Shown here: in pieces, positions 1-6,486 of the stretch
Position numbering within the stretch: position 1 is the stretch's first letter
How the letters are laid out: every line of letters starts with the position of its first letter
Assembly (NCBI GenBank): GCA_002440975.1
Contig: DJWN01000141.1
Coordinates: forward strand, 1 to 12,881
From: Bacteroidales bacterium UBA6229
GTDB lineage: Bacteria; Bacteroidota; Bacteroidia; Bacteroidales; F082
DNA length: 12,881 nt
Direction: 5' to 3'
Position numbers and translations under genes: made by a program
Notes under the pieces: generated by a model
The model's database searches: none
What the model saw: the letters and a program-made list of their open reading frames with translations, nothing else
What the model was told of the DNA's origin: nothing

Positions 1-322
1 TTTTTTTGATTTCAGCCCTTTCAGCAGCCTGTTTTACCACTTGCTGTATCGAACGATCAGAATACTTCCCGCCAGTAGCTCCCCGAAACAACAAATTATC
101 CGTTGGCTCATTACTAAGGTATTCGTCCAATATGGGTAATATTTTAGCAGCAAGTTTGGTATAGCGATCCTTGCGCCCTTTTCCGTTTTTCACACGCAAC
201 TGCATACGCTCCCTGTCGATATCACTTAGCCTAACGGCACTAATCTCGTTTAAACGCAATCCCGAACCATAGCCTAACATCAATATCAACTTATGCTTGA
301 TGTTTTCGGTTAGTCTTATCAT
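1..322 (-). CDS. Tyrosine recombinase (phage-integrase/XerC-like), partial, probably N-terminally truncated remnant
   Basis: Reading down from an ATG at 320-322, 107 codons are open to the window edge. They match the first part of the catalytic domain of Xer-like integrases. The segment GYGSGLRLNEIS (about residues 17-28) carries the first catalytic arginine (R23), GKGRKDR (47-53) carries the beta-hairpin lysine, and LLFRGATGGKYSDRSIQ (77-93) is the stretch normally just before the HxxR box. The HxxR, H/W and nucleophilic Tyr would lie left of position 1. Family members are usually about 280-300 residues, with a roughly 100-residue N-terminal SAM-like DNA-binding domain. Here an in-frame TAA at 332-334 lies 9 bases upstream of the ATG, and I see no integrase-like peptide further upstream in any minus frame. 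The family call is firm. Whether this is a dead 5'-truncated copy or a short functional protein is inference; I favour a remnant. Confidence 0.8.
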   Translation of the reverse strand, partial: MIRLTENIKHKLILMLGYGSGLRLNEISAVRLSDIDRERMQLRVKNGKGRKDRYTKLAAKILPILDEYLSNEPTDNLLFRGATGGKYSDRSIQQVVKQAAERAEIKK

Positions 323-1085
323 GAATGATGCTTATTTTTCGAACTTGTTTTTTTTAAATAAAACATTGCCCAATCATACCTGTTAAAAAGCCATACAAGA
401 CAACCCAAAAATTCAAGCGCACAAGTTGATCAATTCAAGCGCACAAGTTGATCAACTCAAGCGTATCTTTTTTACGGTTTAAAAAATTAAGTGTAATAAA
501 TTAATTTTCAGCAAAACAAGTAAATCCTTAAAATACCGGACAGCACATTTTTTCTTGGGGGAACATATTGTTGTTCGCTTTAGGCATTAGCCTACTGAAG
601 TTCATTGTTTTAAGACACAAACATCTTCAATTCCTCTTGCTCAATACTCACACTCAAACTTCTTCAATCGTACTTGTTTTTTGGGAACCTGGCACATGTC
701 CCTATGCACTAGCTATCGGGAATAAGAAAAAGTTCCAGAACAATTACAGATATAGCGAAACATCCCGACAGTATCATCGGTAGGTTGCGCTATCAGGCCA
801 TATCAGGCATACTATTTAAATCACCACAGGGCTGGAGCTCCCATTAATGGGTATGCCTGCCTGCCACCATGTAGATCTGCCGTCGGGTAGGGGATGGGGG
901 CAAAGTTAAAGAAGCTAAACCCAAAAACCCGAAGGCTGTTAGTGTTGGGCAAAACCTGCTTTACCACCGGCTAACAGGATAATTGCATGAATGATTTTTG
1001 TACATGATCAATCTAAAGGATTATGCAATGCCATTTAAATACTGTTGCAACGACATTTAAATGCTTACTGTTACAAATCAACTTT
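323..1085. other. Gene-poor spacer of about 760 bases beside the integrase remnant
   Basis: I see no convincing gene here. The longest open frame (568-783, +) begins at TTG, has no recognisable motif, and its hydrophobic-then-polar composition resembles translated noncoding DNA. The left part is AT-rich and holds the 22-bp tandem repeat at 411-463. The part from about 830 to 970 is more GC-rich and contains a GGAGCTCC palindrome near 833-840. A 7-bp inverted repeat CTGTTAG/CTAACAG lies at 936-942 and 971-977. Near the right end the octamer ATTTAAAT occurs twice (from about 1033 and 1055) within a loose direct repeat, and ATTGCAT/ATGCAAT is inverted at 982-988 and 1023-1029. None of these has the run of T expected of a terminator. 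The stretch reads like degraded mobile DNA or an integration scar. Confidence 0.6.
411..463. repeat. 22-bp direct tandem repeat, 2.4 copies, with TTGATCAA palindromes
   Basis: Two identical 22-base units lie head to tail at 411-432 and 433-454. A partial third copy (455-463) has one T-to-C change. Each unit contains GCGCAC and ends so that its junction with the next copy creates the palindrome TTGATCAA (426-433 and 448-455). The second palindrome extends to 12 bases, AGTTGATCAACT, at 446-457. The array sits about 90 bases upstream of the truncated integrase start, so it could be a recombinase or regulator binding array. That role is inference; the repeats themselves are directly visible. Confidence 0.9.
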
Positions 1086-1433
1086 TTACAGTAGCCACTG
1101 CGCCGGATCCCAAAAAACACCTTCAAAATTTACGATTGTATCATTTTCAATACGATGGCCTTCCTGTTCAAGTAGTTTTTGCATCAGGTCAGGGTGCCCG
1201 AAATGATTTTTTCCGGTGAGCTGGCCATTACGGTTTACAACCCTGTGTGCCGGAACATTCAATCCGCTGCGATTTGATTGGTTCATCGCCCAGCCCACCA
1301 TACGTGATGATTGACGTGATCCCAAAAATGCCGCGATTGCACCATAGGAGGTAACTCTTCCGAATGGAATTTGACTTACTACAGCATACACTTTTTCAAA
1401 AAAAGAGATCCGGTCGTCAGTTGAATAATCCAA
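1086..1433 (-). CDS. Alkyltransferase-like protein (ATL), MGMT-fold without the acceptor cysteine
   Basis: This 115-residue protein is the DNA-binding domain of the O6-alkylguanine-DNA alkyltransferase family alone, the usual size of ATL proteins. The active-site box normally PCHRV reads PAHRV (residues 61-65), so the alkyl-accepting cysteine is replaced by Ala and the protein cannot carry out suicide transfer. Other family landmarks remain: VTSYGAIA (28-35) with the helix-turn-helix tyrosine, and SSRMVGWAM (42-50) with the arginine finger R44. In known ATLs such proteins bind O6-alkylguanine, flip the base and hand the lesion to nucleotide excision repair; that role is taken from the family. 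The start ATG lies inside the 3' end of trmB (17-base overlap), so the two are almost certainly co-transcribed and translationally coupled. The gene ends in TAA with no obvious terminator after it. Confidence 0.92.
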   Translation of the reverse strand: MDYSTDDRISFFEKVYAVVSQIPFGRVTSYGAIAAFLGSRQSSRMVGWAMNQSNRSGLNVPAHRVVNRNGQLTGKNHFGHPDLMQKLLEQEGHRIENDTIVNFEGVFWDPAQWLL

Positions 1434-2091
1434 AACGTAAGTATTTGATTTTAAGGCCTTGTTCGAGCCACATCTGTTCGTAAAAAGTGTGAATGTTTTT
1501 CACTTCAAGTTCTTGTTTATCAGCATAAAGGTCAGGGATATCAGCATAAACAGGAAGCTTTTGTTTGCGAATTACTTCCCTGGTATAATCGTATAATAAA
1601 TCACTGTCCGTTTTCAAATGCACCAGCCCGTCTCTTCTGAGAAATTTACGATATTCATCCAAAAAACGTGGCGCAGTGAGCCTTTTTCTTATTCTGGATT
1701 GCTGTGGCTGCGGATCGGGAAAAGTAATCCAGATTTCAGAAACTTCATCCTGACCAAAGAAATGACTAACCAGTTCAATCCGGCTTCTGATAAAGGCAAC
1801 ATTGGACAGACCATATTCCCGTGCATCTTTCAAACCCCGCCACATGCGGGCTCCTTTGATGTCCATTCCGATATGATTATATCCGCTGCGATGTCGTGCC
1901 AGGCCTATCGTATATTCTCCTTTGCCACAGCCGAGTTCGAGCACGATAGGATTGTTGTTTTTAAAAAAATCCCTGTTCCAACTTCCTTTCAAGGGAAAGC
2001 TGCTTTGCTGTATTTGTTCGAAATTATATTGAAAAAAGTTTTCAAAAGTCTCATTCTCAGCAAAACGCTGTAGTTTTCTTTTCTTACCCAC
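1417..2091 (-). CDS. trmB: tRNA (guanine-N7)-methyltransferase TrmB
   Basis: TrmB transfers a methyl group from S-adenosylmethionine to N7 of G46 in the variable loop of tRNAs. The 224-residue length is normal. Visible motifs are the SAM-binding loop VLELGCGKGEY (50-60), GMDIKG (75-80) with the acidic ribose-binding residue, ITFPDPQPQ (122-130), which is the family's FPDPWPK region with Q in place of W, LVHLKTDSDLLYDYT (156-170), and the C-terminal TFYEQ (202-206). Translation starts at GTG (2089-2091): an in-frame TAA lies 15 bases further upstream, no ATG intervenes, and the first residues MGKKRKLQRFAEN fit Bacteroidota relatives. Its 3' end overlaps the alkyltransferase-like gene. A 65-base AT-rich gap separates it from the upstream HU/SPOR gene; I see no clear promoter there, so it may be read from upstream. 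Confidence 0.96.
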   Translation of the reverse strand: MGKKRKLQRFAENETFENFFQYNFEQIQQSSFPLKGSWNRDFFKNNNPIVLELGCGKGEYTIGLARHRSGYNHIGMDIKGARMWRGLKDAREYGLSNVAFIRSRIELVSHFFGQDEVSEIWITFPDPQPQQSRIRKRLTAPRFLDEYRKFLRRDGLVHLKTDSDLLYDYTREVIRKQKLPVYADIPDLYADKQELEVKNIHTFYEQMWLEQGLKIKYLRFGLFN

Positions 2092-2156
2092 GAAGTTTAG
2101 GAAATATTAAAATATTAATAATAAGGTCTTTTAGATCAGCCCGAACGAGCATAATA

Positions 2157-3410
2157 TCACATGCTGAACAGCCAGGCATTTTCGTTTTCTTCTTCTTTGA
2201 TGGCATCAAGACGCGACAGTGCTTCGCTTTTGCTTTGGTGGCCTTCAAAAGCCACACGATGCAGTCCGCTTCCTGTTTGACCGGCAAATACGGCATCAAA
2301 ACCTTTGGATCTGAGCGTTGCTACCAGATTAACGGCATTGGTTTTTTCGCGGAAAGCCCCTGCGATGATAAAATACTTTGCCTGGGTTCTGGTTTCAACC
2401 TGAGCCGGAGCGATTGGTTCAACCAAATCTACAGGAATTTCTTCCGGACTTGCACTAAAGGTTTCCGCTGAAATTTCAGCTGTAGCTTCTTCTGTTTTTT
2501 CAATTACCGGCGTTTCGATGATATCTGCTTCAGAAGTGTTTTCGGCTTCAGCGGTTAATTGGGTTAATTCATCAGTTTTAGCAGCGACTTTGGTATTTTT
2601 TTTCAGAAGCAAATTTTCAGCAGTAAGGCCGGCTTCATTCACTTTAACTGAACTTTTATTTTCCAGTACTGACATCATCCCAAACCGATCCATATTCGTG
2701 GCTACATATTCATTGGGGCTGGAATAAAAAAACGGGATAAGACTGGCATAATTCTGATAATATTGCTGAACAAGCTGTTTGTTCATATAAAGCCATCCAC
2801 TAAACATGAAAACCAGCAAAACGCCAATGAATACCAATTGCTTTTTATATGAGTTTTTCCTTTTGGATGCCCTGAAAACTTGTTTTTTTGGAGCAATGAC
2901 AGCTTTTTTCGGATGATCGTTATTCAGCTTGCGTGATTTTTCTTCGCGCTGTTGTTTGATTTGTTGTTCCAGCTTTTTAGTAAAGGTTTCCCTTTTGATG
3001 GCAGGCGAAACAAAGCCTGAAAGTCCAAAAGATTCTGCCAGATAATTTTGGCTGAGATCTGGATCAAAAATAAGCTGTTGCGTATCGTCCATTGAAAGGC
3101 TGCCAATCTGCCTGAAATTTATTCGTCTTCCGACCTGCATTTCTTCGAGGCATCGCAACACAAATTTGTCCATCCGCTTTTTGGCTTCGCTGTATGGCAG
3201 CGATTCCTTATGTGCAATATGATTCAACAACATCCCATCATTGGCACGAAGATGCTGATTGAAAACGATTTCTTTGTGAGGAGGCTTAAACTGATGCTTA
3301 ACAGGATGCACCGAAGCAGGATGTGTTTTGGTAATAAAACCTCCCAAACCGGGAATGACAACACATTCATGTTCGAATAATAAATCTGCTATACTACTGG
3401 CAATCTTCAT
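2157..3410 (-). CDS. HU-CCDC81-type and SPOR domain single-pass membrane protein
   Basis: This 417-residue protein has three visible parts. Residues 1-140 form two domains like the bacterial HU-CCDC81 pair (HU/IHF superfamily): the first holds CVVIPGLGGFI (16-26) and the second GRRINFRQIGSLSMDD (94-109). After a basic, coiled-coil-like linker (about 143-190, rich in K, Q and E) a single hydrophobic segment (191-208) follows strongly basic residues, which predicts an N-in, C-out topology. A Glu/Thr/Ala-rich periplasmic linker (about 277-340) leads to a C-terminal SPOR domain (344-417; AKYFIIAGAFREKTNA), the fold that binds denuded peptidoglycan at division sites. Known of the families: HU-related domains bind DNA or act as protein scaffolds, and SPOR binds septal murein. 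Linking chromosome or cytoplasmic scaffold to the septum is inference. A promoter-like TAGTTTTG lies 42 bases upstream. The start ATG is at 3408-3410. Confidence 0.88.
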   Translation of the reverse strand: MKIASSIADLLFEHECVVIPGLGGFITKTHPASVHPVKHQFKPPHKEIVFNQHLRANDGMLLNHIAHKESLPYSEAKKRMDKFVLRCLEEMQVGRRINFRQIGSLSMDDTQQLIFDPDLSQNYLAESFGLSGFVSPAIKRETFTKKLEQQIKQQREEKSRKLNNDHPKKAVIAPKKQVFRASKRKNSYKKQLVFIGVLLVFMFSGWLYMNKQLVQQYYQNYASLIPFFYSSPNEYVATNMDRFGMMSVLENKSSVKVNEAGLTAENLLLKKNTKVAAKTDELTQLTAEAENTSEADIIETPVIEKTEEATAEISAETFSASPEEIPVDLVEPIAPAQVETRTQAKYFIIAGAFREKTNAVNLVATLRSKGFDAVFAGQTGSGLHRVAFEGHQSKSEALSRLDAIKEEENENAWLFSM

Positions 3411-3451
3411 TTTACAAGGTAAACGATCGGATTTGCAATCTTTGGATAATT

Positions 3452-3459
3452 CAAAACTA
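3452..3459 (-). promoter_or_regulatory. Predicted Bacteroidota -7 element for the HU/SPOR gene
   Basis: On the minus strand the sequence reads TAGTTTTG, a full match to TAnnTTTG, 41 bases before the ATG of the HU/SPOR gene in the 81-base gap after kdsB. I see no good TTTG -33 partner at the usual spacing, so the call rests on the -7 element and its position only. Confidence 0.4.
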
Positions 3460-3491
3460 GTCTGCTAAGATACAACTCTAATCTTTGTTGA

Positions 3492-4229
3492 TCAAATTTT
3501 GTTGAAAAGTTTTTCCAGGTCGTCAGGTGTATCCACACCAAATTGTGCATGTTCGCTAAGTCCGGTTTGGATGGTTATGCCATGCTCAATCCACCGCAGT
3601 TGTTCAAGCGATTCGGCCATTTCGAGTGGAGATGGCGGTAGATTTGTTATCTGTTTCAACGCCTCTGTCTTGTAGGCGTAAATACCAATATGTCTGTAAA
3701 AAACAAAACTTTCGAGCCACTGCTCTTTCTCAGTATTGCGCAAAAAGGGAATCGTTTGCCGGCTGAAATAGATTGCTTTTCCGGCAGGATTGGTAATCAC
3801 TTTAACAACATTAGGGTCAAATAGTTGTGATTTATCCCTGATGGGTTGAATCAGAGTGGCGATAGATACATCTTCGGGCTGAATGAGTTGAGCCAGCTGG
3901 TCAATTTGTTCGGGATGGATAAAGGGTTCGTCGCCTTGCACATTGATCACGGCATCAAAGGTTTTTTGTTGCTTCTGAAGGGCTTCAAAACAGCGATCGG
4001 TTCCGCTGGGATGCGTAGGACTGGTCATCACAAATTTTCCGCCAAAGCGTTTCACCTCATCGCAAATGCGATCATCGTCAGTTGCAACAATAAGGTCGGT
4101 GATAAGTCTGGCCTTTTTAACCTGCTCAACAACCCTTTGGATCATTGTTTTACCCTGAATGATGGCCAAGGGCTTGCCCGGGAATCGGGTAGAGGCATAG
4201 CGGGCAGGGATAACAGCAAGGATTTTCAT
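3492..4229 (-). CDS. kdsB: 3-deoxy-manno-octulosonate cytidylyltransferase (CMP-Kdo synthetase)
   Basis: KdsB activates Kdo with CTP to give CMP-Kdo, the donor for the inner core of lipopolysaccharide; it is cytoplasmic and Mg2+-dependent. The 245-residue length is typical. Diagnostic motifs are the N-terminal nucleotide-binding IPARYASTRFPGKPLA (7-22), HPSGTDR (73-79), NVQGDEPFI (96-104) with the metal-binding Asp100, YRHIGIYAY (178-186), LEMAESLEQLRW (202-213) and GVDTPDDLE (231-239) with the second metal Asp233. The ATG at 4227-4229 is the natural start because the family begins at the first beta-strand. It follows the deoxynucleoside kinase by only 20 bases on the same strand, so the two are probably co-transcribed. 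Its presence shows a Gram-negative outer membrane with Kdo-containing LPS, consistent with the LptF/G permease nearby. Confidence 0.97.
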   Translation of the reverse strand: MKILAVIPARYASTRFPGKPLAIIQGKTMIQRVVEQVKKARLITDLIVATDDDRICDEVKRFGGKFVMTSPTHPSGTDRCFEALQKQQKTFDAVINVQGDEPFIHPEQIDQLAQLIQPEDVSIATLIQPIRDKSQLFDPNVVKVITNPAGKAIYFSRQTIPFLRNTEKEQWLESFVFYRHIGIYAYKTEALKQITNLPPSPLEMAESLEQLRWIEHGITIQTGLSEHAQFGVDTPDDLEKLFNKI

Positions 4230-4249
4230 GGCATTTCCTGTTCAGGATT

Positions 4250-4861
4250 TTAGAACAAGCCGTGTATTTCGGCATTGATCTTTTCGATCACCATGCCCAG
4301 GTCATCCGGTTTTTCCAGGTCAATCTCGTCCACTTCAATGATCAGCAGCTTGCCAATGGTATATTTGGTTATCCAGGCTTCGTAACGTTCGTTGAGGTGT
4401 TTCAGATAATCCAGGCGGATGGATTTTTCGTAATCTCTGTTACGTTTCTGAATCTGATTAACGAGCGTTGGCACACTGGCACGCAGATAGATCAACAGAT
4501 CAGGAGGCTGAATAAATTTACTCATCAATTCGAAAAGCGAGCTGTAGTTTTCAAAATCGCGGGTAGTCATCAGATTCATGGCATGAAGATTTGGTGCAAA
4601 AATGTAGGCATCTTCGTAGATGGTTCTGTCCTGTACGATGGTTTTGCCACTGTTGCGAATTTCGATCACCTGCCTGAAACGGCTGTTGAGGAAATACACC
4701 TGAAGGTTGAACGACCACCTTTGCATATCTTCATAAAAGCTGTGCAGATAAGGGTTATTTTCAACATCTTCGAAATGGGGTACCCAATTGAATTGTTTGG
4801 CTAAAAGCTTAGTGAGTGTAGTTTTTCCTGAACCTATGTTCCCTGCGATGGCGATATGCAT
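4250..4861 (-). CDS. Deoxynucleoside kinase (dCK/dGK family)
   Basis: This 203-residue P-loop kinase phosphorylates deoxyribonucleosides for dNTP salvage; which nucleoside it prefers cannot be told from sequence. Visible features are the Walker A loop GNIGSGKTT (7-15), FEDVENNPYL (30-39) with the acidic residue expected near the substrate sugar, FNLQVYFLNSRF (51-62), the DRT variant of the family's ERS motif within VQDRTIYEDA (76-85), LIYLRASV (123-130), and the arginine-rich LID QKRNRDYEKSIRLDYL (138-153). Length and motif order fit bacterial deoxyadenosine/deoxyguanosine kinases rather than thymidine kinase Tk1. It lies 42 bases after the GH3 gene and 20 bases before kdsB, suggesting a three-gene transcript. 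A TAATTTCG sequence just upstream (one mismatch to the -7 consensus) could be a weak internal promoter. Confidence 0.93.
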   Translation of the reverse strand: MHIAIAGNIGSGKTTLTKLLAKQFNWVPHFEDVENNPYLHSFYEDMQRWSFNLQVYFLNSRFRQVIEIRNSGKTIVQDRTIYEDAYIFAPNLHAMNLMTTRDFENYSSLFELMSKFIQPPDLLIYLRASVPTLVNQIQKRNRDYEKSIRLDYLKHLNERYEAWITKYTIGKLLIIEVDEIDLEKPDDLGMVIEKINAEIHGLF

Positions 4862-4903
4862 GGTAAATGTTTTGTGAGCGAAATTAATAAGTTTTTGAAA
4901 GCT

Positions 4904-6415
4904 TTACAAGAGCTCAAGTATTTCCTCGAGTATGGTTCTGTTGTTCGACAAACGGGGGACTTTGTTTTGGCCGCCAAGTTTTCCCTTGCTTTTGAGCCAT
5001 TTGTAAAAAGTTCCCGGTGGAACAGCCTTCACCATTGGAGGTCGGAGCACCATGTTGTGATATCGCTTGGCCTCATAATCAGAGTTGAGCGATTTAAGTG
5101 CGTTATCGAGTGTTTCATTAAAGAAATCGAGGTTATCGGGTGCTTTCTCAAACTCGATCAGCCATTCGTGTGCGGCAGAGTCTTTTCCGCTGAAATAAAG
5201 TGGAGCGGCAGTGTAATCAAGTATATTCACTTTGCATTTGCGACTTGCAATTGCTAAAGCTTTTTCGGCGTTATCAATAATAAGTTCTTCGCCAAAGGCA
5301 TTGATAAAGTTTTTAGTGCGTCCAGTGATTTTTATTCTATAGGGATTTAAAGAGGTAAAAGTCACCGTGTCGCCGATCAGATATCGCCAAAGGCCTGCAT
5401 TTGTGGTGATTATGAGGGCGTAGTTTTGGTTCTTTTCTACCTCATGCAAGGCCAGTGTTTTTGGGTTTTCGTCCGCTAAGGTTTCTATTGGAATAAACTC
5501 ATAATAAATGCCATAATCGAGCATCAACAATAACTCCTTACTGTCTGACCTGTCCTGAATGCCAAAAAAACCTTCGGAGGCATTATAAGTTTCCATAAAA
5601 TTCATCCCGCTGTGTGGGATCAATTGCTGAAACTGTTCGCGATAGGGTTCAAAATTGACACCTCCGTGAAAGAAAACTTCCAGGTTTGGCCAAACTTCCG
5701 AGAGGTTGGGTTTGCCGGTTAGCTCCAGAATTCTTTTTATCAGAACCAGTGTCCAGCTTGGCACACCCGAAATACTGGTAACATCATGTTGCATGGTTTC
5801 GCGGGCCATCAGCTCAATCTTTTGTTCCCATTCGTCCATCAGGGCAATACTCAGGTTAGGTGTTTTCATCAGTTGCACCCAAAACGGCAGGTTTTGAATC
5901 AGGATGGCCGATAAATCCCCGTCATAATAGGATGCATTGTTCACCTCGCTGATGGTATGGCTACCACCCATTACCAAGCCTTTGCCATCAAATATCTCCG
6001 TTTCGGGGTGGTTGTTGATAAAGAGGCTTAGCATATCCTTACCGCCTTTGAAATGGCATTCTTCGAGCGATGAATTACTTACCGGAATATATTTGCTTTT
6101 GCTGCTGGTTGTTCCCGAAGATTTGGCAAACCACTTAATTTCTTCCGGCCAGAGCAGGTTTTGTTCGCCCTGACGCAATCTGTCGATATAGGGTTTGATG
6201 GCTTCATAGTTGTTGATCGGAATGCGCTGTGCAAACTCTTCAGGTGTTTTGATGCTCTTGAAGTCGTATTTTTTTCCGTATTCAGAATTTTTACCAGTCA
6301 TTATCAGGCGTTTAAACCATTCTGCCTGAACTTCATGCGGATATTTGATAAAGAGATCAATCTGATGCATTCTCTTTTTGATAAACCAGGAGGCAAGGGT
6401 GCTGATGAATGCCAT
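4904..6415 (-). CDS. GH3 auxin-responsive promoter family protein (acyl-adenylate-forming enzyme)
   Basis: The 503-residue protein matches the GH3 family, a branch of the ANL adenylating enzymes best known in plants for conjugating amino acids to jasmonate or auxin. ATP-binding motif 1 is FAKSSGTTSSKSKYIPVS (96-113), motif 2 is METYNASEGFFG (274-285) and motif 3 is LWRYLIGDTV (342-351). The hinge-like TGRTKNFINAFGEELI (364-379) is followed by a smaller C-terminal lid domain. These indicate an intact enzyme that adenylates a carboxylate and transfers it to an amine or similar acceptor. Substrate and pathway in Bacteroidota are unknown to me and should not be assumed to involve plant hormones. 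It is the first gene of a probable GH3-dNK-kdsB operon, with a promoter-like TACCTTTG 22 bases before its ATG. The family is common in this phylum as a single chromosomal copy, by general familiarity. Confidence 0.92.
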   Translation of the reverse strand: MAFISTLASWFIKKRMHQIDLFIKYPHEVQAEWFKRLIMTGKNSEYGKKYDFKSIKTPEEFAQRIPINNYEAIKPYIDRLRQGEQNLLWPEEIKWFAKSSGTTSSKSKYIPVSNSSLEECHFKGGKDMLSLFINNHPETEIFDGKGLVMGGSHTISEVNNASYYDGDLSAILIQNLPFWVQLMKTPNLSIALMDEWEQKIELMARETMQHDVTSISGVPSWTLVLIKRILELTGKPNLSEVWPNLEVFFHGGVNFEPYREQFQQLIPHSGMNFMETYNASEGFFGIQDRSDSKELLLMLDYGIYYEFIPIETLADENPKTLALHEVEKNQNYALIITTNAGLWRYLIGDTVTFTSLNPYRIKITGRTKNFINAFGEELIIDNAEKALAIASRKCKVNILDYTAAPLYFSGKDSAAHEWLIEFEKAPDNLDFFNETLDNALKSLNSDYEAKRYHNMVLRPPMVKAVPPGTFYKWLKSKGKLGGQNKVPRLSNNRTILEEILELL

Positions 6416-6437
6416 AGCTTTTGTTTTCTTAGGTTTG

Positions 6438-6445
6438 CAAAGGTA
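6438..6445 (-). promoter_or_regulatory. Predicted Bacteroidota -7 element for the GH3 gene
   Basis: Minus-strand TACCTTTG is a perfect TAnnTTTG match in the 71-base gap between the LptF/G gene and the GH3 gene, 22 bases before the GH3 ATG. No clear -33 TTTG lies at the usual distance. A transcript from here would have a very short leader. Confidence 0.45.
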
Positions 6446-6486
6446 AGAATTGCTGACCGACTGATGTTGATTAGATTCAATACAAT

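Noticed and set aside
411..463. The tandem repeat as a minimal CRISPR array
   Set aside because: The units are directly adjacent with no spacers and there are no cas genes in the window.
568..783. A 71-codon plus-strand open frame in the gene-poor spacer
   Set aside because: It begins at TTG, has no recognisable domain or signal, and its composition looks like random translation; no neighbouring gene supports it.
936..977. GTTAG/CTAAC inverted repeat and a GTTGGGC heptamer resembling integron attC boxes near an integrase
   Set aside because: The boxes are in the wrong relative order for an attC (GTTAG precedes CTAAC), no inner L-box stem forms, there is no cassette gene, and the recombinase fragment has Xer-like rather than clear IntI features. 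Seven-base degenerate matches are expected by chance.
1618..2073. A 151-codon plus-strand frame antisense to trmB
   Set aside because: It lies wholly within trmB, whose protein is unmistakable, and its own translation has no family resemblance; it is a shadow frame.
4262..4804. A 180-codon plus-strand frame antisense to the deoxynucleoside kinase
   Set aside because: It is fully contained in a well-supported gene on the other strand, with no motif of its own.
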